Source of the DNA: Falsiroseomonas stagni DSM 19981
Lineage (GTDB): Bacteria; Pseudomonadota; Alphaproteobacteria; Acetobacterales; Acetobacteraceae
DNA: 64,000 nucleotides
Assembly (NCBI RefSeq): GCF_900114315.1
Contig: NZ_FOSQ01000001.1
Coordinates: 372,001 to 436,000, forward strand
Direction of reading: 5' to 3'
Positions within the stretch are counted from its first letter, which is position 1; each line of letters opens with the position of its first letter. The position numbers and the translations under genes are program-made. Below are positions 19,365-28,377 of this stretch, piece after piece. The notes beneath the pieces were generated by a model. That model saw only the letters and a list, made by a program, of their open reading frames with translations, had not been told where the DNA came from and did not search any database.

Positions 19365-22224
19365 AGGCCCGCTCCACATCCGCCTGGTGCAGGCCGGCCA
19401 CGCCGAAATCATCCCATTCGTCGCCATCCCAGGCGAAGTCGTATTCGCTGCCGAAGCCGCTGCGACCGCTCGGCAGGCCGTCGTAGAAGCCGTAGTAGTG
19501 GGTGGTCAGCCAGGTGGCCGAACCGGCATCGTAATAGGCGGCCGTCCAGATGGTGCCGATGCCGTAGTCGGTGCGGTTCGTGTCGGTCTCCGACTGGATG
19601 GTGTAGGTGCCGTTGGGGCGGACGATGGTATCGCCGGGAGCGTAGGTTTCCGCATCCTCCAGCAGCAGGCCGGTATAGGCATCGCCGCTGGTGGCGCGGA
19701 AGATCCAGCTGACCATGACCGCGCGCTCCACCCGGACCTGATGGACACCGCCGACGCCGAAATCATCCCATTCCCGGCCATCCCAGACATAGTCGTATTC
19801 GCTGCCGAAGCCGCCGCGCCCGCTGGGCTGGCCGCCGATCGTATTCCAGAAATAGGTCTCGAAGGTCTGGTTGCTGCCGGCATCGAAGTAGCTGGTAGTC
19901 CAGATCGTGTTCTTCCCTGCGGTGCCGCCCCAGGGGCCTTCATGGGTGATCCGGTAGCTGCCCTGGCTGGTGGCGATGGTGTCGCCGACGGCGTAGCGGG
20001 TGTCGTCCTGGATCAGCCATCCGGTGTAGCGGTCGCCGCTGTTGGCGGTGAAGGTCCAGCCGAACAGCGTGTTGACCGTGACGTTGGCCTGGTGGATGCC
20101 GCCGACGCCGAAATCATCCCATTCGTCGCCATCCCAGATGTAGTCGTATTCGCTGCCGAAGCCGCTGCGGCCGCTGGGTTGCGCGCCCAGCGTGCCCCAG
20201 AAATAGGTCGCGAAGCTGCGGCCGGTACCGGCGTCGAAGTAGCTGTCGGTCCAGATGCTGCCGCGCCCCTGGGTGCCGCCCCAGTCGCCTTCGAAGGTGA
20301 TGCGGTAGCTGCCCTGGCTGGTGGTGATGGTGTCGCCGACGGCGTAGCGCGTGCTGTCCTCGATCAGCCACCCGGAGTAGCGATCGCCGCTGCTGGCGGT
20401 GAAGGTGAAGGCGTGCAGCGTGTTGATGGTGAAGGTGGATTGGTGGACGCCGCCGACGCCGAAATCATCCCATTCGGTGCCGGTCCAGATGTAGTCGTAT
20501 TCGCTGCCGAAGCCGGCCTGGCCGCTGGGCCGCCCGCCGCCCGCCGTCCAGGTATAGGTGCCGAAGCTGCGGCCCGATGCCGCGTCGAAATAGCTGTCGG
20601 TCCAGATGCTGCCGCGCCCCTGGGTGCCGCCCCAGTCGCCTTCCCAGGTGATGCGATAGCTGCCCTGGCTGGTCGCGATCATGTTGCCGACCGCGTAGCG
20701 CGCGCTGTCTTCAACGAGCCAGCCCGTGTAGCGGTCGCCGCTGTTGGCAGTGAAGGTGAAGGCGTGCAGCGTGTTGATGGTGTAGTTCGCCTGGTGGACG
20801 CCACCGACGCCGAAATCGTCCCATTCGCTGCCGTTCCAGATGTAGTCGTATTCGCTGCCGAAGCCGGCGCGTCCGCTGGGCTGCCCGCCGACGGTGCCCC
20901 ACCGGTAGGTATCGAAGCTGCGGCCCGATCCGGCATCGCTGTAGCTGGTGGTGTAGATCGTGCCTGCCCCGGCGGCGCCGCCCCAGGTGCCTTCATAGGT
21001 GATCTGGTAGCGGCCCTGCGCGCCGGCCACGGTATCGCCCGCCGCATAGGCGTCGTCGGCGGCGATCAGCCAGCCCGTATAGCGGTCCCCCGAATTGGCG
21101 GTGAAGGTCCAGCCGAACAGGTTGTTCCGCTCGATGCTCGCCAGATGCACGCCGCCCAGGCCGAAATCGTCCCATTCATCGCCGTCCCAGGCATAGTCGT
21201 ATTCGCTGCCTAGGCCGCGCGTCCCGCTCGCCGTCGTGGCGACGCTGTTCTGGTACGTCGTCATCCATGTATCGAGTGAAGCGTCGTAGTACCGCAACAC
21301 CCAGACCATTCCCTGGGCGCTGGCCGGGCCGCTATAGGCGTTCTCCTGCAGGATATCGTAGTGGCCGTGATCGGTCTCGATCCGGTCGCCCGTCGTCAGG
21401 GCGGAACTGTGGCCGACCATGGAACCGACATACTGGTCTCCATTGTCGGCGGTGAAGCGCCAACTGAAGACGCGGTCCGGCAGCCGGTCCGCCTGCAATG
21501 CGCCGCCCTGGCCCACTGGCATCCAGGCGGTGCCCGTCCAGGCGCGGTCCCATTCGCTGCCGAAGCCGCCATAGCCCGCGGGGCCGGAGGCGCCCGTCTC
21601 CAGCGTGAACTGGATGTCGGCGAAGAAATCCGTGTAGCTGACGATGGTGATCGTGCCTTCCACCCCCGCGCTGCCGAGGTCGCGGCCATAGGGTATCTCG
21701 GTATCGATGCGGTAGGTGCCGAAGGCCGTGCGCCGCGTGTCGCCCGGGTCCCAGTTGCGCGTGTCATCCAGCAGCGTGCCCTGCATGATGTCGCCGCTGT
21801 CGGCCGTGAAGGTCCAGGTGAAGAGGCTGTCCGCCAGGTCACCTGGATCCGCCTGGTCCGATCCGCCCAGGCCGAAGCTGTCCCAGGCCGTGCCGTTCCA
21901 GGCGGCATCGACTTCCGACCCCAGCCCGGCGGTGCCGGAGGCAGTGCCCGCCCCGTTCCGCGTCACCATGAAGACGCCGCTGGCGTCCCGGTACCAGGAG
22001 ACGGCGATCCACCCCTCATTCATCCCGAAGGCGGAGAGGTCCACGCCCTGCGGTGCTGCCGCCACGATGGTGTAGCGCCCGGTGGCGGTGTTCAGGATGG
22101 AGCCGACGACATACCGCGTGCCGTCATCGACCAGCGTCCCACCCCAGCTGTCGCCGGAATTGGCCGTGAAGGTCCAGGTGAAGATGCTGTCGGTGACGTT
22201 GTCGCCCGAAAGCGTCTGCGACAT
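19342..22224 (-). CDS. Protein of eight ~115-residue Trp/Gly/Asp-rich repeats, unknown function
   Basis: 960 residues. After a 10-residue start (MSQTLSGDNV) it consists of eight tandem repeats. Each opens FTWTFTANSGDRYTGWL or a variant, continues YAVGDTI-T-QGSYRI and SYFDAGSGRSF, and closes with a signature like GFGSEYDYIWDGDEWDDFGV followed by GGVHQ. Repeats 1-3 are diverged; 4-7 are close; the eighth is intermediate. A 9-residue tail (RASAPEVLG) ends it. There is no signal peptide, membrane helix or RTX motif. The regular aromatic/Gly/Asp pattern suggests repeated beta-domains, perhaps a surface or secreted protein. A GGAG about 12 bp before the ATG supports the start. It lies next to the polysaccharide locus. 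I do not recognise the family. Confidence 0.85.
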   Translation of the reverse strand: MSQTLSGDNVTDSIFTWTFTANSGDSWGGTLVDDGTRYVVGSILNTATGRYTIVAAAPQGVDLSAFGMNEGWIAVSWYRDASGVFMVTRNGAGTASGTAGLGSEVDAAWNGTAWDSFGLGGSDQADPGDLADSLFTWTFTADSGDIMQGTLLDDTRNWDPGDTRRTAFGTYRIDTEIPYGRDLGSAGVEGTITIVSYTDFFADIQFTLETGASGPAGYGGFGSEWDRAWTGTAWMPVGQGGALQADRLPDRVFSWRFTADNGDQYVGSMVGHSSALTTGDRIETDHGHYDILQENAYSGPASAQGMVWVLRYYDASLDTWMTTYQNSVATTASGTRGLGSEYDYAWDGDEWDDFGLGGVHLASIERNNLFGWTFTANSGDRYTGWLIAADDAYAAGDTVAGAQGRYQITYEGTWGGAAGAGTIYTTSYSDAGSGRSFDTYRWGTVGGQPSGRAGFGSEYDYIWNGSEWDDFGVGGVHQANYTINTLHAFTFTANSGDRYTGWLVEDSARYAVGNMIATSQGSYRITWEGDWGGTQGRGSIWTDSYFDAASGRSFGTYTWTAGGGRPSGQAGFGSEYDYIWTGTEWDDFGVGGVHQSTFTINTLHAFTFTASSGDRYSGWLIEDSTRYAVGDTITTSQGSYRITFEGDWGGTQGRGSIWTDSYFDAGTGRSFATYFWGTLGAQPSGRSGFGSEYDYIWDGDEWDDFGVGGIHQANVTVNTLFGWTFTANSGDRYTGWLIQDDTRYAVGDTIATSQGSYRITHEGPWGGTAGKNTIWTTSYFDAGSNQTFETYFWNTIGGQPSGRGGFGSEYDYVWDGREWDDFGVGGVHQVRVERAVMVSWIFRATSGDAYTGLLLEDAETYAPGDTIVRPNGTYTIQSETDTNRTDYGIGTIWTAAYYDAGSATWLTTHYYGFYDGLPSGRSGFGSEYDFAWDGDEWDDFGVAGLHQADVERASAPEVLG

Positions 22225-22327
22225 CCAAGGGGGCTCCGTGGCCCCTGCTGGGCCTTGGATATCCCCTACCGCAGTACGGTGAAACCGGCGTTAAGCCGGC
22301 CCCGCCAGGGGGGCAACGGGCGTCCGG

Positions 22328-23359
22328 TCAGGCGATCTTCTCGAACCACATGGACCCGCCGCCCCGCCAGCCATCATTCTGCGGGCCGAGGTCCACCGGC
22401 GGTGTCGCGAACCAGTCGGCGAAGGCCGCGTCCCGGCAGACCCAGGTTGTAGGCAGCACCGGCCGCAGCCTGTCCGCCGCCCCGATGATGTAGGCCGCCA
22501 GGATGTAGGCCTCGCTCCAGTACCAGGTGGTGAACATGTCCGGGTAGTCCCAGGGCAGCTGGATGTCGTGCACATGGATCAGCACGCCGGGCTTCACCCG
22601 CGGCAGCACATCCAGCATGAAGACCGTGACGTCGCTGTTCATGAAGACGCGGTGGGAGCCATCCAGGAACAGGATATCCCCGGCCTCCAACTGGTCGAAT
22701 ACCGAGAGGTCGCAGGTCTCGAGCCCCGCGCGCACCACCTCGTCGCAGATGCCGTCGATCGCAGCGCGCGGTTCCGGGTCGATGGAGACGATGCGGGTGG
22801 ACAGGCCATGGTCCTTCACCGACCGCCAGGCGAAGGCGGTGGTGATGCCCGACCCGATCTCCAGGTACAGCTTCGGCTTGCGTTCCCCCACCAGGGTGTA
22901 GAGCGCGGCGCTGTCGAAGGGCGCGATCGGCACGCCGCGCCAGGCGGGTTCCGGCAGCCGGGCAGGGTCGAAATCCAGCGCGATGCGGGCCAGCGCCGGC
23001 ACCCGGGCACGGATCGCCGTCAGCAGCTTCCGGTACTCGGCCTCATGCGGCTTCACCCAGTCGACGATCGGCTGCAGCGGGGGGCGCGTCTCCCCCCAGC
23101 GCGGCCGCAGGTCGCGGGATGGCGGGTACTCCATCGGGATCGCCACCGTGGAGTAGGGCGTGCCGGGCAGTTGCGGCAGCGGCGGCTTGACGGCGGCCAG
23201 GGTGGCCTCCGCCGCGGCAGTGGCGCGGTTCGCGACCTCCCGCAGCGCCGTCATCTCGGTCCGCAGCCCCGTGACCTCCGCCCGCAGGCTGTCGACTTCC
23301 CGGATCAGGTGCCCGGTGCCGGCGATCCGCCGCAACTGGTCGAGTATCATGCGGCGCAT
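22328..23359 (-). CDS. Class I SAM-dependent methyltransferase (Methyltransf_24-like)
   Basis: 343 residues. The N-terminus (MRRMILDQLRRIAGTGHL) and a heptad-like helix (EVDSLRAEVTGLRTEMTALRE, about 20-50) precede the catalytic domain: LYLEIGSGITTAFAWRS (SAM motif I, about 188), VSIDPEPRAAID (motif II), DILFLDGSHRVFMNSDV and GVLIHVHDIQLPWDYP. The substrate is unknown; glycan methylation is likely from context. Its N-terminal 25 residues resemble those of the neighbouring FkbM-type enzyme, hinting at a shared docking element. 46 bp separate the two genes. Confidence 0.82.
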   Translation of the reverse strand: MRRMILDQLRRIAGTGHLIREVDSLRAEVTGLRTEMTALREVANRATAAAEATLAAVKPPLPQLPGTPYSTVAIPMEYPPSRDLRPRWGETRPPLQPIVDWVKPHEAEYRKLLTAIRARVPALARIALDFDPARLPEPAWRGVPIAPFDSAALYTLVGERKPKLYLEIGSGITTAFAWRSVKDHGLSTRIVSIDPEPRAAIDGICDEVVRAGLETCDLSVFDQLEAGDILFLDGSHRVFMNSDVTVFMLDVLPRVKPGVLIHVHDIQLPWDYPDMFTTWYWSEAYILAAYIIGAADRLRPVLPTTWVCRDAAFADWFATPPVDLGPQNDGWRGGGSMWFEKIA

Positions 23360-23405
23360 GCGCGTGCCTGCCTGTGCATCGGGGTGGGCGGGAAGAACGG
23401 GCCGG

Positions 23406-24614
23406 TCAGAATACCAGCGGCCCGGCGATGCCGTCGAAGCCCGGCAGGCGGATCACCTCCACCCCGCGCCAGTCGAGCGTCGGATCCGACCCGTTCAGGA
23501 AGCGCAGGAAGGGCGCGACCTTCGTCGGCCGGTCCAGCTGCACCACCCATTCGCGGTAGCATTCCGCCAGGAAGGCGGTGTGGGTGTGGTAGCGGAAGAC
23601 CACCTCCCCATCCGCCTCCAGCCCGGCGTAGACCTCGTTCTGCTTGCCGCTCGCCGAGAAATCGGCCCGCACCACGTAGCGGCCGGGCGGCAGCACCGGC
23701 GGGTCCGCCAGGCTGGCGCCGCCGGCCGCATCGCGCGTGAAGCGCGACCCGGGGATGGCCATCACCACCTCCTGCCGCTCATCGCAATAGGGATTGTTGG
23801 CGGCCTTCTCCTCCGGCACGAACAGCACGTTGACGACCCCGGTGGGGGAGGTGAAGTCGCTGGACTGGCGGATGCGCCGGCCGGTCGAAAGGTCCACCGC
23901 CACATAGCCGGCGGCCACCAGCAACGCGTGGCAGCGCATGTCGTCGGGCGCCTGTTCCAGCGCCATCACCGGCCGGCCCTCGGCCAGCAGCTTCGGGCAG
24001 CCCTTCAGCGCATCGAGTTCCGCGCCCTCGATGTCCATCTTCACGAAGCTGGGGCTGAGGCCCGTGGCGGCGATGAAATCGTCCAGCGCGAGCGTCGGCA
24101 CCGGGACCCCGCCCGCCCCTTCCGCCACGCGGTCGTTCAGGTGGGACCCGGCCTCGATATGCACGAAGTCGCCGCTGCGGTGCCAGATCGCGCGGTGATA
24201 GAGCGTGACGTTGTTCGCCCCCGCCTGCACCAGATTGTGCTGGGTGCGGCCGATGATCCGCGGGCTGGCCTCGAAGGCGCAGATGATGCCGCGCGGGCCG
24301 GCCTGGCGCGACATCTGCACCGCGAAGGCGCCGGCATTCGATCCCACGTCGAAGGCGATGTCGCCGGGCCGGACATGGTCCCGGATCGCCATCTGCACGA
24401 CGGGTTCCCAGTAGGACCGTTCCCACCAGGCCTGCAGGGGGAAGTCGCCGACGCGGACCAGGCGCTCCATCACTTCCCGCCGCTTCGCCACCTCGCTGCC
24501 CGGCCCCTGGGTGCCCAGCAGCATCGAGACCTCGGTGGCCAGCGCCTCCACGGTGCCACGAAGCTGCTTCGTGCCGGCGGCGCGACGGAAGGTATCGAGG
24601 ATCAGTTGGCGCAT
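23406..24614 (-). CDS. FkbM-family methyltransferase with C-terminal extension
   Basis: 402 residues. The N-terminus (MRQLILDTFRRAAGTKQL) is followed by the FkbM-type core: GDIAFDVGSNAGAFAVQMSR (SAM motif I), ICAFEASPRIIGRTQHNL, TLALDDFIAATG and FVKMDIEGAELDALKG. About 120 residues after the core (PGSRFTRDAAGGASLADPP ... PFLRFLNGSDPTLDWRG) look like a beta-rich accessory domain. The ATG at 24614 has gcagga five bases upstream; the ATG at 24626 lacks a ribosome site. The frame stays open far upstream to 26102 but that is antisense to the aminotransferase gene. Likely O-methylates a glycan. Confidence 0.83.
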   Translation of the reverse strand: MRQLILDTFRRAAGTKQLRGTVEALATEVSMLLGTQGPGSEVAKRREVMERLVRVGDFPLQAWWERSYWEPVVQMAIRDHVRPGDIAFDVGSNAGAFAVQMSRQAGPRGIICAFEASPRIIGRTQHNLVQAGANNVTLYHRAIWHRSGDFVHIEAGSHLNDRVAEGAGGVPVPTLALDDFIAATGLSPSFVKMDIEGAELDALKGCPKLLAEGRPVMALEQAPDDMRCHALLVAAGYVAVDLSTGRRIRQSSDFTSPTGVVNVLFVPEEKAANNPYCDERQEVVMAIPGSRFTRDAAGGASLADPPVLPPGRYVVRADFSASGKQNEVYAGLEADGEVVFRYHTHTAFLAECYREWVVQLDRPTKVAPFLRFLNGSDPTLDWRGVEVIRLPGFDGIAGPLVF

Positions 24615-25058
24615 CAGGTCCTGCATCCGTTCTGGCGGCGGGCCTGCCCGTCGGCCGGGTCGCCCAGCGGAGGCTTGTGGAGAAATGTCGAGCGGCTGTC
24701 CAGCGAACAGCCCGCCGCGCCCTGTCCCGGTGGCTGGTGTCTCAGCCCGCCGGCTTCCGGCAGACCATGAGGTCCTGGACGCTGTCATGGTGTGACCTGG
24801 CGGCAGGACGGCGATCGCCCCCAGCCACCGGCTCCGGAAGCGGCGCGCCCCCTGCTCCAGCGTCCCCGCCAGGGCTACACCCGTTCGGGACAGCGCGACG
24901 TCGTCGACGCGCAGGCGTGCCACAGTTCCATCGCCGCGCCGCCATGCGGCACCGGCGGGGTCGAGAACATCAGTGTGCGCCTCTCCGCTGACGGTATGGG
25001 GGGGGCGATAACACCACTGCGGGTTGACGCTGCCGCGCCGGTGCCCGACACGCCTTGC
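24615..25058. other. 444-bp divergent intergenic region
   Basis: No convincing gene seen. It separates the two minus-strand methyltransferase genes from the plus-strand aminotransferase unit, so it should hold the two promoters. A ttgacg at about 25024 and several short G-runs are visible but no clear -10 partner. Open frames crossing it lack family motifs. Confidence 0.5.
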
Positions 25059-26231
25059 ATGACCGACGCCGCCGCCCCATCCGGTCCGACCCCCGGGAAG
25101 ATCCCCTTCGGCCGCCCGACCATGGTGGGCCGCGAACTCGCCTATATCGAGGAAGCGATCCGCAACGGCACCATCGCCGGCGGCGGCCCCTTCATGAAGC
25201 GCTGCGAGGCCTGGCTGGAACGCGAACTGCCCGCCCGCCGCGCGCTGATGGCCCATTCCTGCACCGCGGCGCTGGAAATGGCGGCGATGCTGGCAGGGGT
25301 GGGGCCGGGGGATGAGGTCATCATGCCCTCCTTCACCTTCTCCTCCACCGCCACCGCCTTCGTGCTGCGCGGCGCGACGCCGGTCTTCATCGATGTCCGC
25401 CCCGATACGCTGAACATCGATGAGGCCCTGATCGAGCCCGCCATCACGCCCCGCACCCGCGCCATCGTCCCCGTCCACTACGCCGGCGTCGCCTGCGAGA
25501 TGGACGCGATCATGGCCATCGCGGACCGCCACAAGCTGCTGGTGGTGGAGGATGCGGCCCAGGCGCACCTGTCCCACTACAAGGGCCGCGCGCTCGGCAC
25601 CATCGGCCATCTCGGCTGCCTGTCCTTCCATGAGACGAAGAACATCATCTCCGGCGAGGGCGGCGCCCTGCTGGTCAATGACGCGGCGATGATCGAGCGC
25701 GCGGAGATCCTGCGGGAGAAGGGCACCGACCGCAGCCGCTTCTTCCGCGGCGAGATCGACAAATACACCTGGCGCGACATCGGCAGCTCCTACTGCCCCG
25801 GGGAGATCGTCTCCGCCTTCCTCTACGCCCAGTTCGAACAGGCGGAAGCGATCATCCAGGCGAGGCGCGCGAGCTACGAGGCCTATCGCATCGGCCTGGC
25901 GGGCCTGGCCCGCGCCGGCCATGTCACGCTGCCCGCGGCGACGGCGGATGAGGCGAATGGCCACATCTTCTGGCTGCTGGCGAAGGATGCCGCGACGCGC
26001 ACCGCGCTGCTGGCGCATCTCGGCGCCCGCGGCATCCATGCGGTTTTCCACTACGTGCCCCTGCATTCCGCGCCTGCCGGGCTGCGCTACGCCCGTGCCC
26101 ATGGCAGCCTGGCCGTGACGGATGACGTCAGCAGTCGCCTGGTGCGCCTGCCCATGTATCTCGGCCTGGGGGATGGGGAGGTCGCGCGCGTCATCGACGC
26201 CATCGCGGCCTTCTACGGAAACAACGCGTGA
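25059..26231 (+). CDS. rffA: dTDP-4-amino-4,6-dideoxygalactose-type transaminase (RffA/WecE-like)
   Basis: PLP-dependent DegT/DnrJ/EryC1 aminotransferase, 390 residues, that transfers an amino group to a nucleotide 4-keto-6-deoxysugar. Motifs: HSCTAALEMAAML, GDEVIMPSFTFSSTATAFV, VVEDAAQAH and SFHETKNIISGEGGALL with the PLP-binding Lys, as in WecE/RffA. GHIFWLLAKD and FHYVPLHSAP follow. The start at 25059 (ATG, TDAAAPSG) is chosen because PFGRPTMVGRELAYIEEAI follows shortly; the frame extends upstream to 24792 without homology. No dTDP-sugar synthase genes (RmlAB) are in the window, so the donor nucleotide is unresolved. First of a tightly coupled six-gene unit. Confidence 0.88.
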   Translation: MTDAAAPSGPTPGKIPFGRPTMVGRELAYIEEAIRNGTIAGGGPFMKRCEAWLERELPARRALMAHSCTAALEMAAMLAGVGPGDEVIMPSFTFSSTATAFVLRGATPVFIDVRPDTLNIDEALIEPAITPRTRAIVPVHYAGVACEMDAIMAIADRHKLLVVEDAAQAHLSHYKGRALGTIGHLGCLSFHETKNIISGEGGALLVNDAAMIERAEILREKGTDRSRFFRGEIDKYTWRDIGSSYCPGEIVSAFLYAQFEQAEAIIQARRASYEAYRIGLAGLARAGHVTLPAATADEANGHIFWLLAKDAATRTALLAHLGARGIHAVFHYVPLHSAPAGLRYARAHGSLAVTDDVSSRLVRLPMYLGLGDGEVARVIDAIAAFYGNNA

Positions 26232-26935
26232 AGCGGGTCGCGATCGTCCAGTCCAGCTACATCCCCTGGCGTGGCGCCTTCGCCATGATCGCGCGCTGTG
26301 ACGCCTTCGTCTTCCTGGACAGCGTGCAGTTCACGCGGCGGGACTGGCGCACGCGCAACCGCATCAAGACCGCGCAGGGCCCGCTCTGGCTCACCATCCC
26401 CGTGAAGCAGAAGGGCAACTACCTCTCCCCCATCGACGCCATGGAGATCGCGGAGCCCGGCTGGGCCGCGAAGCACCTGCGCAGCATCGAGGGCGCCTAT
26501 CGCCGCGGCGCCGGCTTTTCTTCAGGCATCGACGCCGTCCGGACCGCCTATGCTGCTGTGGCGGACCAGCCGATGCTGTCGGGGGTCAACCAGCACCTGA
26601 CGCGGGCGCTCTGCGCCATGCTGGGCATCACCACGCCCTTCCTGCGCGACGTGGACCTGCTGCCGCGTGAGCGGTTGGAGGCGCTGGACCCGACGCAGCG
26701 GCTGGTCGAACTCGCCGCCGCCACGGGGGCCACCCACTACCTCTCCGGCCCCTCCGCCCAGGCCTATCTGGATGAGGGCGCCTTCGCCGCCCGCGGCATG
26801 GCGGTGGAGTGGATGAGCTATGCGGGGCTGCCGGAATACAGGCAGCTCTGGGGCGGTTTCGAACCGGCTGTTTCCGTCCTGGATCCGCTGCTGACGCTGG
26901 GGCCGGACGGCGCACGGGCGGTGCTCGGTGCCTAG
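26228..26935 (+). CDS. WbqC-like family protein
   Basis: 235 residues beginning KRVAIVQSSYIPWRGAFAMI, with FLDSVQFTRRDWRTRNRIKT and WLTIPVKQKG, hallmarks of the WbqC family found in O-antigen clusters, often beside RffA-type transaminases. The biochemical role is not well established; involvement in modification of the amino sugar made by its neighbour is an inference. ATGA overlap with the transaminase gene. Confidence 0.85.
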   Translation: MKRVAIVQSSYIPWRGAFAMIARCDAFVFLDSVQFTRRDWRTRNRIKTAQGPLWLTIPVKQKGNYLSPIDAMEIAEPGWAAKHLRSIEGAYRRGAGFSSGIDAVRTAYAAVADQPMLSGVNQHLTRALCAMLGITTPFLRDVDLLPRERLEALDPTQRLVELAAATGATHYLSGPSAQAYLDEGAFAARGMAVEWMSYAGLPEYRQLWGGFEPAVSVLDPLLTLGPDGARAVLGA

Positions 26936-27551
26936 CGCAGCGTCCCGCTGCCCCCTTTGCGCCTCGCCCGGCGCCCTGCCCGTCGCCGCACCCCGCCGGC
27001 GTTCCATGCTCAGCGACGGCGCGCTGGTCGGCGTAGTGGTCGAGCGCCCGCACTGCCGCGCCTGCGGCGCTGGCTGGCTGCCGCGGCACGAGGCCGCGCG
27101 CCTGCCCCGCCGCACCTTCGGCGATGCCTATGCGCTGGGCGCGGCCCCGCCGACCGAGGCCGACATCGCCCGCGCCGGCGGCTACGCCACCCGCATCGCC
27201 CGGCTGTGGGACGGGTCACCGCCGGCTTCCATCCTCGATGTCGGCTGCGGCAATGGCGCGCTGCTCGGCGCGCTCGGCACCATCTGGCCCGAAGCCCGGC
27301 GCATGGGCGTGGAGGTCGCGCCCCGTGTCGCCGCCGCGGCCCGCGCCACCGGCATCCCCGTGGCGCCCGCGCTCCGCCCGGGCCTGCGCGCGGCGCTGGT
27401 CCTGTCGGTCAATGTCGTGGAGCACACGCCGGACCCAGGCACCTTCCTGGCCAGCCTGCTGCTGGCGCTCCGGCCCGGGGTGCAACCGGCCCTTGCCGCC
27501 CGCTTCGCTGCCTGCCACGTCATCCGCTGGGACGACCTGATCCCCCGATGA
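26928..27551 (+). CDS. Short class I SAM methyltransferase with N-terminal zinc ribbon
   Basis: 207 residues. An N-terminal CPLC ... CRAC pair (about residues 8-11 and 42-45) suggests a zinc ribbon. SILDVGCGNGALLGALG is SAM motif I (about 101), MGVEVAPRVAAAAR motif II, and SVNVVEHTPDPGTFLASLL the post-motif region. The sequence then ends in ACHVIRWDDLIPR, well before the usual C-terminal beta-strands, so it may be a shortened or decayed enzyme. GTG start inside the WbqC 3' end (8-bp overlap). Confidence 0.7.
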   Translation: MPSAASRCPLCASPGALPVAAPRRRSMLSDGALVGVVVERPHCRACGAGWLPRHEAARLPRRTFGDAYALGAAPPTEADIARAGGYATRIARLWDGSPPASILDVGCGNGALLGALGTIWPEARRMGVEVAPRVAAAARATGIPVAPALRPGLRAALVLSVNVVEHTPDPGTFLASLLLALRPGVQPALAARFAACHVIRWDDLIPR

Positions 27552-27561
27552 GAGCCCGGCC

Positions 27562-28377
27562 ATGAAATCCTACGGCATCACCCCCCCCGCGCCCCTCGCC
27601 GCCGACCCTGCCCTGGCGCTGGCGCTGGAGGAACTGTCCCGGCTCGGCTTCACCGTGCTGCGGGATGCCCTGCCCCCCGCCACGGTGGCGGCGATGCGGG
27701 ATGCGCTGGACCGCGTGCTGGCCGACCAGGCCGCCCGCTTCGGGGGGGAGGAAGCGCTTGCCGCCATCGGCGATGCCGGGCAGGCCCGCGCGCTGCTGGA
27801 GGAGGATGACATCTTCCTCGAGATCCTCCGCGCCCCCGCTTTGATGGCGGTGGTGGAGGCGGTGCTGGGCCCCGCCGCGCTGGTCATGCAGCAGAACGGC
27901 ATCGTCATGCCGCCCGATGCGGCGGAGCATCACCAGCAGAACTGGCATCGCGACCTGCCCTACCAATCCTGGGTCAGCACGAAGCCCATCGCGCTCGGCG
28001 CGCTGGCGGTGCTGGATGATTTCGACGCGACCAGCGGATCGACCCTGTTCCTGCCGGGTTCGCATCTGCATGCGGATTTCCCGTCCCAGGCCTTCGTCGA
28101 TCGCTGGGCGATCCCGGCGCATGCGCCGGCGGGCGCCATCGTGGTGTTCGATGCCATGTGCTTCCATCGCGGCGGTGTGAATCGCGGCACCCGGCCGCGC
28201 CGGGCCATCAACACGCTGCACGGCATCCCGCTGCTGGCGCAGCAGGTGGCGTTCCGGGACCGGCCGGGCCTCGACCCCACGCTTCGCCGTCGCCTCGGCC
28301 TGGACTACCAGCCCGCCCCCAGCGCGGATGCCTGGCGTGCCCAGCGCGCCGCGCGCCTCGGAAAGGCCCGCCGCTGA
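27562..28377 (+). CDS. Phytanoyl-CoA dioxygenase (PhyH) family Fe(II)/2-oxoglutarate oxygenase
   Basis: 271 residues with the double-stranded beta-helix motif set: iron ligands His and Asp in NWHRDLPYQSW (about 132-135), distal His in AMCFHRGGVNRG, and the 2-oxoglutarate-binding Arg just after (RPRRAIN). Members in glycan loci hydroxylate or otherwise oxidise small or conjugated substrates; the substrate here is unknown. Lies 10 bp after the methyltransferase, and its stop shares a base with the next start (TGATG). Confidence 0.83.
   Translation: MKSYGITPPAPLAADPALALALEELSRLGFTVLRDALPPATVAAMRDALDRVLADQAARFGGEEALAAIGDAGQARALLEEDDIFLEILRAPALMAVVEAVLGPAALVMQQNGIVMPPDAAEHHQQNWHRDLPYQSWVSTKPIALGALAVLDDFDATSGSTLFLPGSHLHADFPSQAFVDRWAIPAHAPAGAIVVFDAMCFHRGGVNRGTRPRRAINTLHGIPLLAQQVAFRDRPGLDPTLRRRLGLDYQPAPSADAWRAQRAARLGKARR

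Noticed and set aside
24792-25058. N-terminal extension of the transaminase gene
   Set aside because: The added residues lack homology-like pattern; the ATG at 25059 directly precedes the conserved start of the family.
23406-26102. An 898-codon open frame on the minus strand covering the aminotransferase region
   Set aside because: Only the first 1.2 kb (23406-24614) has methyltransferase motifs; the rest is antisense to a motif-rich transaminase gene, a usual effect of high GC.
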